Shown here piece after piece: positions 23,106 through 34,833 of a stretch of DNA of 64,000 nucleotides. Every line of letters starts with the position of its first letter. Within the stretch, counting starts at the first letter, position 1. The notes under the pieces were generated by a model. The model saw nothing but the letters and a program-made list of their open reading frames with translations, had not been told where the DNA came from and did no database searches. This DNA comes from Diabrotica undecimpunctata (lineage: Eukaryota; Arthropoda; Insecta; Coleoptera; Chrysomelidae), in the NCBI RefSeq assembly GCF_040954645.1, contig NC_092805.1, positions 71,657,186 to 71,721,185 of the forward strand. The letters are read 5' to 3'. The position numbers were made by a program, and so were the translations under genes.

Positions 23106-23623
23106 GCTGGCTGTGTAACGGCGAAAACAAATGGAGTCGAATCTTGCCTTACAGACTGGGACGACTCCTTGTTTCTCCAGTCTGTAATTCGTTTCCCTGG
23201 TGCCTGAAACAGCAGTCGCTGCTGTTAACCCCTTCTCTGCCGCAACGCGAACAAAACTTTTTCCATGGGTTTTTGCAGTTTTTACGGCTGTGACCTGGCA
23301 TCTTGCATCTAAAGCATGCCGTTTTCGCATCGTACTCTGCTTGGTAAATGCGTCTCCAGTTTCCACGGCAAATCTGATTTGCTCGGGTCTTTTCGTCTTC
23401 TAGAGCTTTGTATTCTTGGGCTAAATCCTGTAATTCGGCTTAGTTTTTTCTTTGGGGATTGTTCCTGTAGCTTCCTCGCGATTTTTAAAATAGTTTCTTA
23501 GTCGTGCTCTCAATTCGTCGACGGTTCCCTTGGAATCTAAGCCGCATTTTTCGGCCTCGTTCTGCAAAGTTGGTTTATCCACGACGTACTTCTTACTGAG
23601 TCTGTGTCTTTATCTGTCGGCAT
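23106..23623 (-). pseudogene. Gypsy B gag, internally deleted
   Basis: ATG at 23623 (MPTDKDTDSV) lies 29 nt after the LTR. One frame over comes a SAP-like DNA-binding segment (NEAEKCGLDSKGTVDELRAR). Then, with only about 200 nt between, a zinc knuckle CFRCKMPGHSRKNC and a second Cys cluster CSRCGREGVNSSDC (about 23320-23215). The capsid domain, normally several hundred residues between such parts, is missing. Frameshifts and stops are present. Confidence 0.7.
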
Positions 23624-23651
23624 GTTATTAATTTTTGCTCGAGCGCCAGTT

Positions 23652-24278
23652 TGTGATGGGTAGCTCTTTCGGGGCGACAGACTCAGTAAAACACAGGTTT
23701 GAAATAAAAATAAATCTATTTAGTATATATACAATAAATAAAAAATAAAAAAGGAATTCTATGTTGTATACTTATAAAATAAAAATAAAATGAATTCTAC
23801 GTTCCCGTCTGGGTCCCGCGATGAATGAGTTCCCCGGCGAACGTCTATAAAAGAAAAGAAACTAATTATTACTAATAAAGAAATGAAATAGCAGACCCAC
23901 GGTAATGTTCAATACACAATACCGATGGGTTCCGCTTGGCTAAGGACAGAGTACGATCCTCAATACGGAAATCTCTCCGTCCGGGCTGGCTCTGTGCAGA
24001 TCCACGGTAATGTTCAATACACAATACCGATGGGTTCCGCTTGGTTAAGGACAGAGTATGATCCTCAATATGGAAATCTCCCTGTTCGGGTTGGCTCGCA
24101 GGTTCACTACATCGGCGAGTTAGGGAGCCTAGAGCGCTAGCTACAAAACTGTCTAATTCCGCTACTCACATGCCTTAAATAGCCGCTACGAATCCCACTT
24201 TGTCTAGGTGTAGAAGTGGATGCGCAAATATTGACATTCCCACGGTTCGAACTGTTAAACGATCAGAACATCGTTACA
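23652..24278 (-). repeat. Gypsy B right (5') LTR
   Basis: 627 bp, TGTGATGGG...CGTTACA as written on +. It contains an internal ~105-bp direct duplication (23892-23996 and 23997-24100, each opening CAGA(C/T)CCACGGTAATGTTC), also present in the left copy. The primer-binding site (minus strand TGGCGCTCGAGC) lies just outside at about 23648. Confidence 0.92.
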
Positions 24279-24282
24279 AACT

Positions 24283-24647
24283 CATCTTCTAATTCAGCCA
24301 TAGAACGCTTCCACTCTACACTTATAGAAAAACTTCGCACCTTATGTGCCCAAAACCCTAACGATTCACTATATGACGTATTCACACATGTCGTTTTAAT
24401 CTACAACCAATCTAATCACAGTGCTACCAATTACTCACTTTTTTCAATTCTTTACGGTCCATATGCTAAAGAAATACATTTCGCCTCTGACCTTCTAGTG
24501 GATGAAACATACAACCAAAACCACAAAGACAAATTACAACCATTCATCCAAGAACTTTGCAACAAACAAAAAGGAAAAAGACAACACGCTTTAGACAAAC
24601 ATAACGAAAACACCGAAGAGATACTTGAAGTCGATCTTTCACAACAT
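24283..24647 (+). pseudogene. Gypsy A integrase, middle segment
   Basis: Picks up exactly where A stopped at 17411, after removal of gypsy B and one copy of AACT. Contains the catalytic glutamate in NSAIERFHSTLIEKLRTLC, then YNQSNHSATNYSLFSILYGP and a linker to EILEVDLSQH. It breaks again at CTGT (24648-24651), where gypsy C is inserted. Confidence 0.85.
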
Positions 24648-24651
24648 CTGT

Positions 24652-26274
24652 TGTAACGAAAATATATTGCCTACCTTAGGGTAATATTATGGGGGTAGAA
24701 AATTGGAGACAGAAACTATGGGGGCGAAGATAGGGCAAGCAAAATAAACGCTACTTATGCGAACGGCAATCAGGGGTAGCTGGAGAGCTGGGGTCGTGGA
24801 TAAGTTGAAATAAATGGGTCGGATTGGGGTATCTACACAATGAAATAAAGGGCCATGAATCACTTGGGACAAACAAAACAAAAGGAAACGGAAACACCTC
24901 TAGTAATTTATAAAGAGCGCCACTTCGAGGTGCCTAATTATAACCATTACAACAGTTAGTTGTAACTGGGGAAATAATTATCAAACATAAGAAACATATC
25001 TTTTTCAAACGAAAACTCAAAAAGGTTAGTTAAAAAAGAAACAAAATTTAACATTTATTGTGTCTTACCACAAACAGTTATCAAAAATATAAATGGCACC
25101 AAAAACATACTATATAAATAGTTGCAAAATACAGAATAAAAAAACTTACATGTGTCCGTTTACAAACTCCAGGGGTTGGAGATACTACAAAAACTTACAA
25201 ATGTTACCGCACAGAGATTAACCTTTTTTTAAAACAAACAAAACAAATAAATATCGAAAAAAATAAAGCTAGCTGTCATATGTTAACATTAAATTAAAAA
25301 AAACAATTAAAATGACAGCTAAGTTAAACCATAAAATTTACAATTTATTAATTATTACAAATCCTTTTAAATTTTAATGAAAGCAATTATTACTTTTAGC
25401 AAAAAAATGTCTGTCTAATTTGGAAAAAATTAATATATTGAATGTTACCCTATTTTCACTTATTTCACTAAAAAAAGAAACTTGCTACATCTCTGGGATT
25501 GAAACTAACCGGACAAATTCTCCACAGGAACAAAGGAAACCATTTCCATACTTCAGGAATGACGACCTAAGACGTAAATGGGGTTGGATCAAGCAGGCAA
25601 ATGACAGCAAAGCTGGTGGGACATCCTATATACTCATTTTCAAAATTTCATCAGTTTCGGTGTACTGCACAAATCTTATGATGATTACTCTGTTCTAAAC
25701 TGACATTATGCAAAGAGTATTATCACCTTAACCGGTCTTAAGACATTACACACAAAGAAGTGGCTCTGGATTCAAAATCCGCCAAACGTCCTTCTCGTTT
25801 GAAATCTCTTGCTTTGGTCATCTCTCTTACATTTTACAAATTCAACGCCAAATAAATTCCCATTACGTCTCCGGAACCAGTTGTGATCTACGAACCTAAA
25901 CAAACAATCTACCCTCGACACTCGCTCGTCGACAACCTTGAAATATTCCCAGTGTATTACGTTTTAGAAAAATGGAATACCTGACTTGCAATATTTTTTC
26001 TAAAAACCTCTTTTTCAACCGGAATATTTGGGGACTTGAATGTAAACAAATCGTTGTTCAACGACAAAAACAACTCTTTTAAATTCGTCGAAATAACACA
26101 TAACACGTATTATATTGATTATTTTAAACGTCCTCGTTTTCTAGTTTTAACCGGAATAATCTTCTACCTGACAATGTAACAGAGACAAAAAACATCTATA
26201 TTTTGAAACAACTGAATACAAATCTTAAAACAGAATTTATACTATTATATAGATATTAAATATAAAACGATACA
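24652..26274 (-). repeat. Gypsy C left (3') LTR
   Basis: 1623 bp, direct copy of 36021-37662. Both copies contain an open stretch on + (GWIKQAND region, 25420-25698 and 36826-37086), antisense to the element; it is probably not a gene. Confidence 0.92.
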
Positions 26275-26942
26275 ATGCCCCTTCTTAAAAGAAAAAACTC
26301 GGATAATCTTATCCAGTTTTTGATAAAGGCAAAACAACAAAAACAAAATCAGAAGATGACCTCTTAAGTAAGTCGAGACTTCTTAATAATATCTTTTAGA
26401 TGATGGATAGCATGGGATTAAACAACAAAAACAAAGTTAGTTATAAAGAATGGGCTAGCGTGCTATCGATCGCCAGATTTTTTGAAGTCGAGTAGACTGA
26501 AATTTGTGACTCTACTTGAACTGTAGGTGACATGAGTTTCTATGCTTTAGGGGAAGCTAACCTTATGCCCTGCAGTGAACCTCGCTGACATTCACAGCAG
26601 TAACACTAGTGATTGGTCGGACAGGCATAGCCATGTCACCTCGTTGCCTAAACCAAATGTGATACACAAATCAAAAAAATTGCTCTACACTTAGTAGGTA
26701 GGCGTCTACTATCTTCACTATACGCCTAACGAGACAAGGAATTCGGCAACGGTTCCACAAAAAAATTGTGATATAGACCCTAAATCCATATACCTACATA
26801 TATGACAAAATGTGATTCTCACATGTGTCTCCAATCAAAATAGGTTACCTGTACTAAAATTATCAAAAATGAAACAAAATTCCAAAGGGATGAAATCAAA
26901 TCAACATACAAACTCGAAAACAAAGACATGGGAAAGGATGAA
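26275..26942. other. Gypsy C 3' untranslated region
   Basis: Between the left LTR and the integrase tail. It starts with the polypurine tract. No ORF or motif seen; AT-rich with scattered stops. Confidence 0.5.
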
Positions 26943-28131
26943 CTAATTACTTAAGGATGACATATTATCCTCATCTGACACAAAAGGCTTTAAATCTTTA
27001 ACATGCCACTTACCAAGATCAGAACCATTTAAATCTGACAAACGATAAACCACTGGTGACAATTTTTCCTTGATGGTTGCTTCAATATACTTCGGCGCTA
27101 GTTTGGACATAAACTTGTTGACAGCACAAGACAAAACCTTATTTATTTTCCAAACTCTATCACCCACTTAAAATTGGACTTCTCTTCTACGTAAGTTGTA
27201 ACTTCTAGCGATACGTTCATATCCTTTTCGAAGATTAGCCTTAACGTTTTCAAAAACTTTATCTAGACCTTTAACTTGAAGCATACATGTTACGGTCACC
27301 TGGAATTATCTCAATATCTTGATTGTGTTGATCTTTGTGATCAATACCATAATAGTTTCGACTTAAAGGAACATGACGGCCATAATTAAGGAAAGCTGGA
27401 GTATATCCAGTCACTTCATGCTTTGCGGTGTTAATAGCTTGTCTGATCTTTGCTAAATTCTTGTCCCAATCTACGTGGTCTTTTACATATGTACGTATTG
27501 CTGTACCTATGGTTCTATTGTTCCTCTCTACAAAATTACACTGCGTTGCATATACTGGGCTAAACCGTACTCTCTGAACGTTATACCTATTACAGAGCTC
27601 AATTAAGAGAGGATTGTTCAGATTTGAGGCATTATCACAAATCACATATTGAGGAACACCAAACAAGGTTGGACTAACGGATATTTACTAAATCAATCAG
27701 CAACTACTAATAACCACGTATAACCTTTCTTTGAGCGAACAAAGGGACCTATCAGATCTATAGCAACTATTTGCCAAGGAAACTGAGCCTCTCTCTGCTT
27801 ACCCATTTTACCTAATGGAACATAATTTGGTGTCTTCTGAGCACCACAAACTACATGACCTGACAAACTTAAGCACATCAACACGCATCTGGGGCCAATA
27901 ATATCTTTCTTGAATACGGGACAAGGTTTTGGAAAATCCAAAGTGAGCACACGTAGGTGGCTCATGACAAGACTGCCTAACTTCAAACCTTTGTGGTTTG
28001 GGCACAAGAATTTTCCACTCTACATCATTAGTTTTAAAAGAATTGTTGGTAGGGGCAAACTTATAAACAAAATCATTCTCCACCTTCCACTGTGGAAAAT
28101 CAAGGGGGGATCGGAGTATCTTTGATCTCAA
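26943..28131 (-). pseudogene. Gypsy C integrase, frameshifted
   Basis: Minus strand, N to C: KAHFGFSK-type zinc finger (HEPPTCAHFGFSKTLSRIQE, RYYWPQMRVDVLKFVRSCSL, about 27990-27850), then after a frame change WQIVAIDLIGPFVRSKKGY (first Asp), VPQYVICDNASNL (second Asp, about 27650) and ATQCNFVERNNRTIG (Glu, about 27540). The C-terminal KLAPKYIEATIKEKLSPVVY and WHVKDLKPF end at 26943. Frameshifts or stops near 27830, 27670, 27270 and 27170. Confidence 0.8.
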
Positions 28132-28386
28132 ATTATCAAACCAAGGGTCTATTCTATCTACATCAACCTCTAAATAATTAATATCTTGGGTAGTTTCTAT
28201 TTTATTTTTCCTTCGGGAAGAATGTCATGTACCATCCTCAAAGTTTAATAACAGTGAGAATTGACGCATAAAATCATTTCCCAAAATGAAACTGTAAGGG
28301 ACAGAAGGTACAACAAAAAATTTTACCATATGACACACACCATCAGCCTCTACTGGAAGATCAATGGTACCAACAACTGATTTATT
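28132..28386 (-). other. Deletion junction where RT-RNase H should be
   Basis: Only about 250 bp separate the protease end from the integrase zinc finger; a gypsy RT-RNase H region normally needs about 1.5-2 kb. The stretch still holds protease C-terminal sequence (FILGNDFMRQFSLLL-like near 28270) and pre-integrase linker. Confidence 0.6.
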
Positions 28387-29541
28387 TTAACCATCTGCTA
28401 AGCAGACATGCTTAGTAGATGTGGGATTATATTTAATTTCTTGGGAATTTAGAAATTCAATTCCAGCGGCACCTACAACGGATGTAGAGCAACCACTGTC
28501 TAAAAGAACTACAAAGTTTCTAGAGAAAATGGAAATACTAACATGAGGACGACTATCAAAATCTTTCTTTTCAAAAATTGGGTTCAACGATGGCTTGTAA
28601 GGTCTATTTGTCTTAGATCTATTTGAAATACAACACTTAGGACAAGAAGATATAGACACACCTTTATAACCACAACGAGAACAAGATACTGGCTTGCTTC
28701 TACAGTCACGGGAAATATGACCTGGCCTATTACAATTAAAACCAATAATTTTTTTCGGATTTCTGGGAGCTTGATAAGAGGGAGACTGCATTAATGGAGG
28801 TGGGGATGAAAAAGATTGCATCATTGGGGATGAGGGTGAGAAAGATTGCATTATTGGGGGTGGGGATGAAAAGGACTGATTTCTTACTTCAGTATTCTCT
28901 GGTGGACTGGGTCTATCATTTTCATACATATATTTGGGATTGGGTCTCCTAGAAGAATTATTTTCTCTGTCCTGTGCTTGAACTTGTTCTTTGGGCTTTT
29001 CTGAATCATTAATTGAAATACCTGCAAGACCTTTAGTAGTCTGCAACAAGGGCAAGACATTCGGCTCTAAACGTTTTATAGTCGCTACTAACATTTCTAC
29101 TGTAGCAAAATCTTGTAGGGCTATCAGTGGAATGTAGTCCACTAAAATATTTTTTCTCATTATTTTCACTTTTTGGGCTTCACTAGGGTATGTTTCCAAA
29201 CGTTTAAAAAGGTTTTCCATCACTGCTGAATAAATGGTTATGGATTCATTTCTTTTTTGCTTTCTACTTTTAATTTCATCGAAGAGATTATCATTATAAT
29301 CTGGGTGCAAAAAAGCAGATTTGAGTAGGGCTACTAACTCATCCCAACTATTAATTTTATCTCTAACACTTCTATACCAAATAGCAGCATTACCGTCAAA
29401 TAATTCAATGGCTGAACGAAACAGGATGTCTTCGGAAATATTCCTAGACCTAGCAGAATCTCTAACTTTCTCTAAAAATGTGGGAAGGGCTTTACTTTAA
29501 CTATTAAACTTAATATGTAAATTAGAAATAATGACAGGAGT
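28387..29541 (-). pseudogene. Gypsy C gag (C-terminal part) and protease
   Basis: Runs from the LINE insertion point (29541) leftwards. The capsid region includes LFRSAIELFDGNAAIWYRSV (about 29400), LHPDYNDNLFDEIKSRKQKR and a Pro/Ser-rich tandem (PPPIMQSFSPSSPMMQSF). The knuckle reads GFNCNRPGHISRDC, in which the first zinc-binding Cys is replaced; a second cluster CSRCGYKGVSISSCPKC follows. Protease active site FVVLLDSGCSTSVVG at about 28500. One TAG near 29500; stop at 28387. Confidence 0.75.
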
Positions 29542-29559
29542 TTTTTTTTAAACGAGAAC

Positions 29560-29842
29560 TTATTTTACAAAGAGTAAAATTAAAAATGCTTAAATATGCT
29601 TTTGAAGTACAATACTTGCCTAGAAAAATATGTACATAGCAGATCTCCTATCAAGATCATTTGTAAAGACCCCAGTTAAAGATGATAAAGAGATGAGAGA
29701 AATTGTTCACTCAGTTGAGTTTGATCTACCCATATCTGTGGAGAGAATTGAAGAAATCAGAGCTGCAACCAACACTGATCAGATTTTGTCACAAATAAAA
29801 AAGTTTTGTCCAACAGTTGAGGTTTCAGCGCTAATGTTATAA
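29560..29842 (+). pseudogene. Gypsy RNase H C-terminal fragment, antisense in the LINE 3' region
   Basis: Plus-strand open frame with LKMLKYAFEVQYLPRKYVYI and ADLLSRSFVKTP, the conserved end of gypsy RNase H (Y-x-P-G-K...IADxLSR), followed by the usual acidic tether. It is opposite in strand to the LINE and to gypsy C and matches none of the other copies here. Ends at TAA 29840-29842. Confidence 0.7.
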
Positions 29843-29993
29843 ACAGTACTTGACCTCTTTTTCGAATGGTCTAACTTCCTATCATGCTTTTTATTTTTTT
29901 GTTTACAACTTGTGCCACATTTAAAACAGTTATATTGGTTGTTACAGACAGCTTCTGTAGGTCGTTCTAGAGTTTTGCTCCTGGAGCAAATAA

Positions 29994-32690
29994 CTAAATA
30001 ACTAAAGAGTCTGACAGACTAGATAAACAGGACCTCAAAATATTCGAGCTAACAGAAGAATTTACATGGTAATTCGGTTGTATCACAGTAATGGGTTGCA
30101 AGCACGAATAAAAATGTTCGATGTTAAGATTATCCTCTGATTTAAAGTCATAATCAAAATTTGTCAGGCTTCTAAAAGCCTCACAAAATGGAGGTGAGTT
30201 CTTAAGTCTCCAATATCGATTAGTTAAATCTTCTTCATTCAGTTTTCTGATATTTGAGTAGAGAGTAGTGTTACGATTTTGTATATTAATAACAAACTTT
30301 TGACTGAGGTATTCTCTTCTATAGCACAAGGGATTTTCTAGAGCTTCCACATGTAGAGCATTAAAAGGCGTCGATTTCATGGCACCCAAACAAATACGCA
30401 ATGCTGCGTTTTGAAACACATCTATTGTTTTCAGAATATGTTTACTTGCTGAACCATATAATATGCATCCATAATCCATAAAAGCAAACAAGTTTCCACA
30501 TCTGCACCCCACCATGTTTTTGTAATTGATTTGAGAAAATTTAGACCCTTCTTACATCTATCCAACATAAACTCAACGTGAAGTTTCCAAGTTAACTTGC
30601 AATCGAGAATCATTCCCAAATATTTAATTGAAGAACTGAAGTTAAAATCCTACCCATTCAATTTTATCTGATTTAGTTTTGGGATATTTGTAGTATATTT
30701 TTTGGTAGAAGAATACATAAGAGAGTTATCAGCATACTGTATTATTTTAAAGCTGATATTTTTAATGGAAATGTTATGTAAATCTGCAGTATAGATATTA
30801 AACAATAGAGGGCTTAAAACTGATCCCTGCGGTAGTCCCTGTTTATTATAACGAGGACCTATAAGTTTATTATTGTTTGTTCTCAGGTAAATTTTTCTGC
30901 AAGAATAAAAGTTAAGAATAGTGTTTACCAATTGTGGTGGTATATGAAAATTTTTTATTAATTTTTCCAATAAAATATCGAGACAAACACTATCATACGC
31001 TCCTTCTATATCTAATACTATTGTCGGTAAATAAATATTACTTGAGAAGGAGTTCTGAATGTCCGTTACCAATATGGCAAGTGCATCTATGGTACCACAG
31101 CCTTTTCTGTACCCAAACTACAAATCTGGAAGTAACTTCTTTTTATCTAACCACCATTCCAATCTATGTTTAATCATCCGTTCCAAAGTTTTCAGTACAC
31201 AAGACATGAGATAGGTCTATATGAGTGAACGGAATTAGGATCTTTCCCTTGTTTGAGTATGGGGATAATGATTACATCTTGAAATTGAGCTATTACTGAA
31301 TTATTAAAGATTATATCATTAAATATTTCCAATAGTAAAATTTTGGCACTTTTGGGAAGATATAGTAACATTGGATATTTAATATTATCTAAACCTCGAC
31401 TAGTACTATTTCGATTTTTTAAGGCAAATTCCAATTCTAAAGTATTAAGATTGTAACAAAAAATGATATTGCTTATTGAAAGAATAGTCAAAAGTTTTGC
31501 AATTTTTTACAGACGGTGGAGCAATTTGATCAAACAATTGTTCTTCTAAGGAATCGTCAAAACATTTTATAGAAGAAATTGGTTTTCTGTTTAATTTTCT
31601 AGCTTGATTCCATAAGTTTGCTGATGGTATATTTTTATTCAACTTTGAGCACCAATCAATCCAGCTCTTTTTGGCTTTATTTTTTAGAAATATTTTGGCT
31701 TCTGATACAAGTTTTTGGCATTGTATGTAATTGGCCATTGTAGGAGATTTCTTATATAATTTAATAGCTTGTCTTCTGTTATTCACAATATTACTACATT
31801 CATTATCCCACCAAGGAGGTGGAAGATGATTTTTACTAGTGAAAGGTTTAAAAGCAGGTACCTATTGCCTTTTCTGCAGCCTCATTTATGCTATTAATAA
31901 GAAAGCAATACTTTTCGCCAGTGTTTTCAAATTCCATATTATTCTCAAAGAGAGAGTCTACAACATCTGTATATAGTTTCCAGTTTGCTTTGTTAATATT
32001 CCATTTACTTTTAGGTAAAATTTTTTCATTTGAATGGAAGGCGTTGGCAACTGTTATTAAAATAGGGTAATGGTTCGAACCAAGTGTATCTAAGAAAACA
32101 GACCATGTAATTTTTTTTGCAATATCTAAAGAACTGAAAGTAACATCTAACATAGAATCATTAACACCAGGCCGATTTAAACATGTAGGTCCACCAGTAT
32201 TTTATATTACTAACTCTAGATCATCTGCAACCATCTCTAGTTGCTTTCCAATATTATCATTTTTTTTAGATCCCCATAATACATTATGTGCATTTATGTC
32301 TCCACCTATTATAAGGGGAGCTTTTACTTGAGAAAAAACTTTAACCCAATCATCTGTTTTAGTTTCAGTTTTTGGTGCTCGATAAATTGATAAAAAATTA
32401 ATCGAATTTTTCCCACAATTTACCGCGCATCCACAAACTAGAATTTCATCATTAAAATTGCTAAGGATATTTATTTCTTTAAAATTGAGAGTATTTTTAA
32501 CTAGAATGGCTACTCCACTATAGCCATCATCACGATCTTTCCGGATGAGATTATAACCTTTAAAGCTGTATGCTACATTTTTTTTAAACCAAGTTTCGCT
32601 CAATAAAACAATATCTACATTTTCTTCTGATAAAAATTAAATAAAAAAATTTTTATTAGATATTACAGAACGTGCATTCCATTGCATAAT
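29994..32690 (-). pseudogene. LINE ORF2: AP-endonuclease and reverse transcriptase
   Basis: Minus strand. Starts near ATG 32687 with MQWNARSV. Endonuclease motifs: VDIVLLSETWF (about 32600), FLSIYRAPKTET, IIGGDINAHNVLWGS (about 32290), SNHYPILITV (about 32070). RT: HSYRPISCLVY (about 31220), VLDIEGAYDSV (motif A, 31010), GLPQGSVLSPLLFNIY (B, 30820), IIQYADNSLMYS (C, 30735; YADD has become YADN), then a C-terminal part with FMDYGCILYGSASKHILK. Frameshifts and stops at about 32640, 32200, 31840, 31440, 31190, 31070, 30650 and 30480. The motif set fits the Jockey/I group. Confidence 0.8.
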
Positions 32691-32701
32691 CTTCAAGAAA
32701 A

Positions 32702-34147
32702 TTATTTATTTGCAAAAGTATCCTCCAATACTAGACTAATATCATGCTTAAGAGTTTCGTTATTTATATTTTTTATATCATCGATAGTTTGTATTTTATT
32801 AAAAAAATTATCAAAATATGTAAATAAATATTTAAACAAGTTACTCGTATTTTTAATAAATTCGATATCATTGGTATTTGTTTTATGTGGATTGGATGAC
32901 AGTGATTTAGATGGACCAAATTGAAAAGGAAATAAAGGAGGTTGAGTGGGAGATAACGTGATAGGAGATCCTGCTTTACGTTTCTTTCTAGTGTTTTCAA
33001 AATGATCTATATTCCTAGATGTACTAGGTTGACTTAGACTAGGTGCATTATTTTGCAAACGATGTTTTGTTGGCCAAATAAGTTCGGATGAAGAAGATTG
33101 TTGATTTGCAGTTAAAGAAGGAAAATTTTCATCAAGGTTAGTCAGAAGTGAGAATTTGTTATTTCCTGTAAAGTTGGCAAAAGAAGATTCACTAAAAGAT
33201 TTTGCTTCAGTGTATGAAACTTTATAATTAAACATAATGTTTTTAATTTTCTTTTGGTTGTCATAATAAGGGCATTTTTATCTATAGATACATGTCCACT
33301 GGTTTTACAATGTATGCAGAATTTATCTTTTTGTTCACATTTGTGTTTTTTATTTTTTTCTGAACCACAGTTAATGCATGCGGAAGAAGTGCTTTTACAT
33401 TGTTTGGATACATGCCCAAACTTTAAACAATTGTAACATTGTGTTACACGACCAACAAATTGTTCAACTGGAAAAAAGACTCTGTTAATAGATATTTGTC
33501 CAGGTAAAATATTTCCTTCGAATGTGACAATAATCATTTGTTTAGGTTTATATTTTATCTCGTTATTTTCTTCTACTCTGCGGTGCGTTCTCCTAATTTG
33601 TAGTAGGTACTTTTGCTGTCGATTCAATGTTTTCACACAAGTAATCCATATGAAACTGTGTATCTACACCTCGTATAACACCCTTTACTTCCAAAAGATG
33701 ATTTGGTATATAAGCTCTTAGATTATCATTTTTTAAATTACAATTTTGTACTAAGTCGTTTGCATCCTTTAAATTTTTTAATATAACTTGAATCCTATTT
33801 CTACCAATACCCTATATTTCAATTATATTTGGCACTTTTAATTTTTTGTGTAAGATATGGCCAATTGATAAGGGATATAAACGTCCTAGATTGTCATTGT
33901 TAATACTTTCTATATAAACATAAATAATATTAAAATTATACTTATCTGACAAAACATTGAACAGACGAGTTTCGTTTGTGTGTGATTTATCAGAAGTTTT
34001 TTCGCCCATGTTTTGATTGCCTTTTAATGAGTTTATATCCGTGTCCATTTCTACGTTACTAATATGAATTTGATTTTCAACTGCACTGATCTCTTTGTTT
34101 ATCGAAAACACACCCGCACAAGTTCTAGGGTCACTAGACTCCCCCAT
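32702..34147 (-). pseudogene. LINE ORF1: Gag-like protein with zinc knuckles
   Basis: Minus strand from ATG 34147 (MGESSDPRTCAGVF). After frame changes near 33810 and 33640 it shows the zinc-knuckle series CYNCLKFGHVSKQC, CINCGSEKNKKHKC and CIHCKTSGHVS (33450-33280), then a Ser/Pro-rich C-terminal region to a stop at 32702. ORF2 begins 15 nt further on. Zinc-knuckle ORF1 proteins bind the LINE RNA (family knowledge). Confidence 0.75.
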
Positions 34148-34307
34148 TAGGGGAGTCTTTTAAAACAAACTGTATAACTTTAAATGTATATGTTTATTTA
34201 CAAACAGCTAAACTAAAAACCCAAATAAGTCGAAAACCGGTTGGTTCTGTTTACAGCGGAGCAAATTATTAACGTCCTAATTGTCCGAAGTTCGAATCGG
34301 TACTGAA

Positions 34308-34833
34308 CGACAGGAGTTGAAACCTGTATTATTGGGGCTGGGACTGTACAACTGGGAACTACAGAGACTGAAACTGGTCTACTAGTGGATTGTTTCGCTA
34401 ATTCATCAAACATTTCCTCTTTTTTTAACACATTACCCTTCAATATCAACAAATCATCTTTACACTCATTGACAAAGTTTATTACTTCCTCCTCAACATC
34501 ATTAGTAGGGAAATTTTCTAATTTGGTATCTAAATGTGTAGACCTTGTCTCAAATCTAGCAAAATCAGCTTTTGTTGATTCTACATTTATTGATTGAGCA
34601 CTACTATATAAATCTTCTATAATTAACATGACCTCATCCAACTCCTTCTTAGGATCTACTACATTATTAACCAAATCGACTAAACTTGAAGACGAAGTGG
34701 CCTCCTTGGCCAACAAAGCCCTTAACATCTTTCTCTTATCATCAACTGTCTTATTTGGGACATTTTTACCTCTTATGAAAAGCTCATAAGATAACTCTCC
34801 TGTTTTCAAATGGTTAACCTGGGTAGACTTCAT
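34308..34833 (-). pseudogene. Gypsy C gag, N-terminal part with SAP-like domain
   Basis: ATG 34833 (MKSTQVNHLKTGELSYELFI). Residues about 8-45 fit a SAP helix-extended-helix motif (LKTGELSYELFIRGK...KRKMLRALL). A coiled, acidic region follows, ending in PAPIIQVSTPV at the LINE insertion. The same gag resumes at 29541. Confidence 0.7.

Larger units (their letters stand above)
17416..24278 (-). mobile_element. Gypsy B: Ty3/gypsy LTR retrotransposon inserted in gypsy A
   Basis: Bounded by the 4-bp duplication AACT (17412-17415, 24279-24282), with TG...CA ends. Coding is on the minus strand. Two LTR copies: 627 bp on the right and about 630 bp on the left once the LINE inside it is removed. Beyond the left LTR is the polypurine tract (minus strand GAGAAGGGGG, 19867-19881). 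Next to the right LTR is a primer-binding site beginning TGGCGCTCGAGC. The LTRs differ at only scattered positions, so insertion is fairly recent. Gag is internally deleted and pol has stops. Confidence 0.9.
29542..34307 (-). mobile_element. Near full-length LINE (Jockey/I-like) inserted in gypsy C gag
   Basis: GACAGGAGTT stands on both sides (29531-29540 and 34308-34317), and the C gag frame continues across once this block is removed. On the minus strand it has a 5'UTR, ORF1 with three zinc knuckles, ORF2 with endonuclease and RT, and a 3' A-run (T-run at 29540-29550). Between ORF2 and the A-run lies an antisense fragment of gypsy RNase H (29560-29842). Confidence 0.8.

Noticed and set aside
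25420..25698. 92-codon ORF in the gypsy C left LTR, repeated at 36826
   Set aside because: Lies wholly within the LTR, antisense to the element, without a known domain; conserved only because both LTRs are copies.
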